A stretch of DNA of 64,000 bases from Paucibacter sp. TC2R-5 (lineage in GTDB: Bacteria; Pseudomonadota; Gammaproteobacteria; Burkholderiales; Burkholderiaceae_C), in the NCBI RefSeq assembly GCF_025717605.1, contig NZ_JAJIRQ010000002.1, forward strand, positions 205,884 to 269,883. The letters run 5' to 3'. A program made the translations under genes and the position numbers. Within the stretch, counting starts at the first letter, position 1; each line of letters starts with the position of its first letter. Below are positions 63,054 to 64,000 of the stretch, piece after piece. The notes beneath the pieces were generated by a model. It was not told the origin of the DNA. It searched no databases and worked only from the letters and a program-made list of their open reading frames with translations.

Positions 63054-63697
63054 GTTTGTGCTCCCGAGTTCATGCCAAGTTTTCTGGCTTTGCGCACGCG
63101 CACCCAGCCGCGTGGTGCCAACAGCAGTGCCAACAGCAGCACGCCCCCACCCAACCAGCGCGCCCAAGCCGGGAAGCGACTCTCGCCGTGGCCGAACTCG
63201 GCATCGTGGTCCAGCCCGGCAGCATCTGCGGCCGAGGTCCGCAACACGCCATCCAGCAAGTCGGTTTCAGCGCCGGCCACGATGGTGATCAGCAATGGGT
63301 GCTCGCCCGGCGTCGCGAGCAGCTTGAGCAGGGCCGGGTCGCTCAGGACATAAGCGCCCGAGTCGGCCTGAAACTTGGCCTTGGCCTTGAGCGCGCCGGA
63401 TTCCACTTCGACCTCGGCCTTGAGCACGGGCTCGTTGCTGGCGAAACGGTCGATCATGAGGGTCAAGTCAGCAGCCCCAAGCCGAGCGACGAGTTCGAAC
63501 AAATCGGTCTGGGCTTCGACGCGCGGGCCTGCCGCAAGCGTAGCGCCGGCCGACGGCGCTTGATCGAGATGCTCGCCGTTCGGACCGTGGGCACCTGGGC
63601 CGGCCAAGGCCCAAGTGGCGGCCAGGCTGCAACACACGACGACACAGGCTTGGCGGATGCGCGCACGCCCTGCTGCTTGAAAAAGAGATGTATTCAT
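63050..63697 (-). CDS. Exported protein with C-terminal membrane anchor, RND operon
   Basis: 215 residues. Signal peptide about 14-32. The mature part begins [13 protein letters not shown] (33-45), identical to the motif in the adaptor; it is followed by an acidic domain (TLMIDRFASNEPVLKAEVEV) and a C-terminal membrane segment (about 179-195, WLGGGVLLLALLLAPRGW) with basic tail. It looks like an accessory adaptor or metal-binding partner rather than a second fusion protein, because the lipoyl halves are absent. Its ATG overlaps the TolC-type gene's stop (ATGA) and its stop overlaps the adaptor's ATG. Confidence 0.8.
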   Translation of the reverse strand: MNTSLFQAAGRARIRQACVVVCCSLAATWALAGPGAHGPNGEHLDQAPSAGATLAAGPRVEAQTDLFELVARLGAADLTLMIDRFASNEPVLKAEVEVESGALKAKAKFQADSGAYVLSDPALLKLLATPGEHPLLITIVAGAETDLLDGVLRTSAADAAGLDHDAEFGHGESRFPAWARWLGGGVLLLALLLAPRGWVRVRKARKLGMNSGAQT

Positions 63698-64000
63698 GGA
63701 AAGAGGCCCAATGTTTGTTTGACCCGCGCCTGCGCCAGCGCATGGGCGGCAGCTTGGCGTTCGGCAGCGGACTCGGCTTGCGTGGCGGCACCGAGGGCAC
63801 GCAGCAAGTCGGGCAGCGAGGTTTCGCCGAGCTTGAATGATTTGTCGAGCAAGCGCGCCCGCTCGCGCAGCAAGCTTGCGCGCTCGCGTTCGGCCGCGGC
63901 TTGCGCGGCGGCTGATTGCTCGCGAGCGCGTGCAAGGGCTTGCTCGCCTTCGATCTGCAGGCGGCTGCGCTGGGCGGTTGCGAGGGCGAGTTCTTGTTCG
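63694..64000 (-). CDS. TolC-family outer membrane efflux protein, C-terminal part
   Basis: Only the last about 102 residues are in the window. They form an uninterrupted amphipathic helix rich in Ala, Arg, Glu and Gln (ALAQARVKQTLGLFP at the end) with LLDKSFKLGETSLPDLLRAL, the TolC/CzcC repeat signature. It is the outer membrane channel of the RND efflux operon. Its stop overlaps the next gene's ATG. The upstream part is to the right of the window. Confidence 0.88.
   Translation of the reverse strand, partial: EQELALATAQRSRLQIEGEQALARAREQSAAAQAAAERERASLLRERARLLDKSFKLGETSLPDLLRALGAATQAESAAERQAAAHALAQARVKQTLGLFP

Overview
This is a 64 kb stretch of chromosome from a GC-rich Gram-negative bacterium, most likely a betaproteobacterium of the order Burkholderiales (Sphaerotilaceae/Roseateles-like). 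The evidence is indirect: long GC-rich reading frames, many periplasmic and lipoprotein signal sequences, solitary substrate-binding proteins, several c-di-GMP enzymes, a PutA without a DNA-binding domain beside an Lrp-type regulator, and an SHP/DHC/cytochrome b cassette. I see no rRNA, tRNA, CRISPR array, transposase or phage gene, so most of it reads as core chromosome with small accessory patches.

Layout. 1-1.2 kb: FMN reductase (cut by the window edge) and nagB. 1.4-4.1 kb: an orphan substrate-binding protein, then an AT-richer patch with a lipoprotein, a frameshifted secreted protein and a gene remnant. 4.1-8.5 kb: two predicted zinc metalloproteases in tandem, then xdhC and a DUF2789 gene. 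8.7-15.1 kb: a complete form II CO-dehydrogenase-like molybdenum hydroxylase operon (S-L-M-D-E-G order). 15-23 kb: VOC protein, serine hydrolase, a divergent MocR regulator/PaiB-like pair, two GNATs, an alpha/beta-hydrolase lipoprotein and a second orphan binding protein. 23.3-25 kb: an XRE regulator/membrane protein operon with twin operators, a small secreted protein, a cytochrome c and a ~170 bp structured inverted-repeat element. 25-36 kb: PAS-GGDEF cyclase, putA with its divergent Lrp-type regulator and a 31 bp palindrome, a small orphan protein, PAP2, PPK2 and a GGDEF-EAL protein. 36-45.5 kb: FadH, a DUF4397 lipoprotein, an EamA transporter, a third binding protein, a carboxylesterase, a LEA-type lipoprotein and a TPR-GAF protein. 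45.5-48.3 kb: a PotD-like binding protein translationally coupled to a membrane diguanylate cyclase. 48.7-55 kb: a P-type ATPase diverging from shp-dhc-cytb-response regulator-kinase. 55-64 kb: a large lipoprotein and a six-gene heavy-metal-type RND efflux operon that runs off the right edge.

Themes. c-di-GMP signalling (three enzymes, one with a dedicated periplasmic binding protein), periplasmic redox and metal handling, and catabolic enzymes with local regulators. The best candidates for something under-described are the binding-protein/diguanylate-cyclase pair (47202-48260 and 45475-47205), the structured repeat at 24905-25075, the small proteins at 31713 and 48482, and the paired metalloproteases at 4105-7216. 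All functions are inferred from sequence motifs read by eye; no database search was run.
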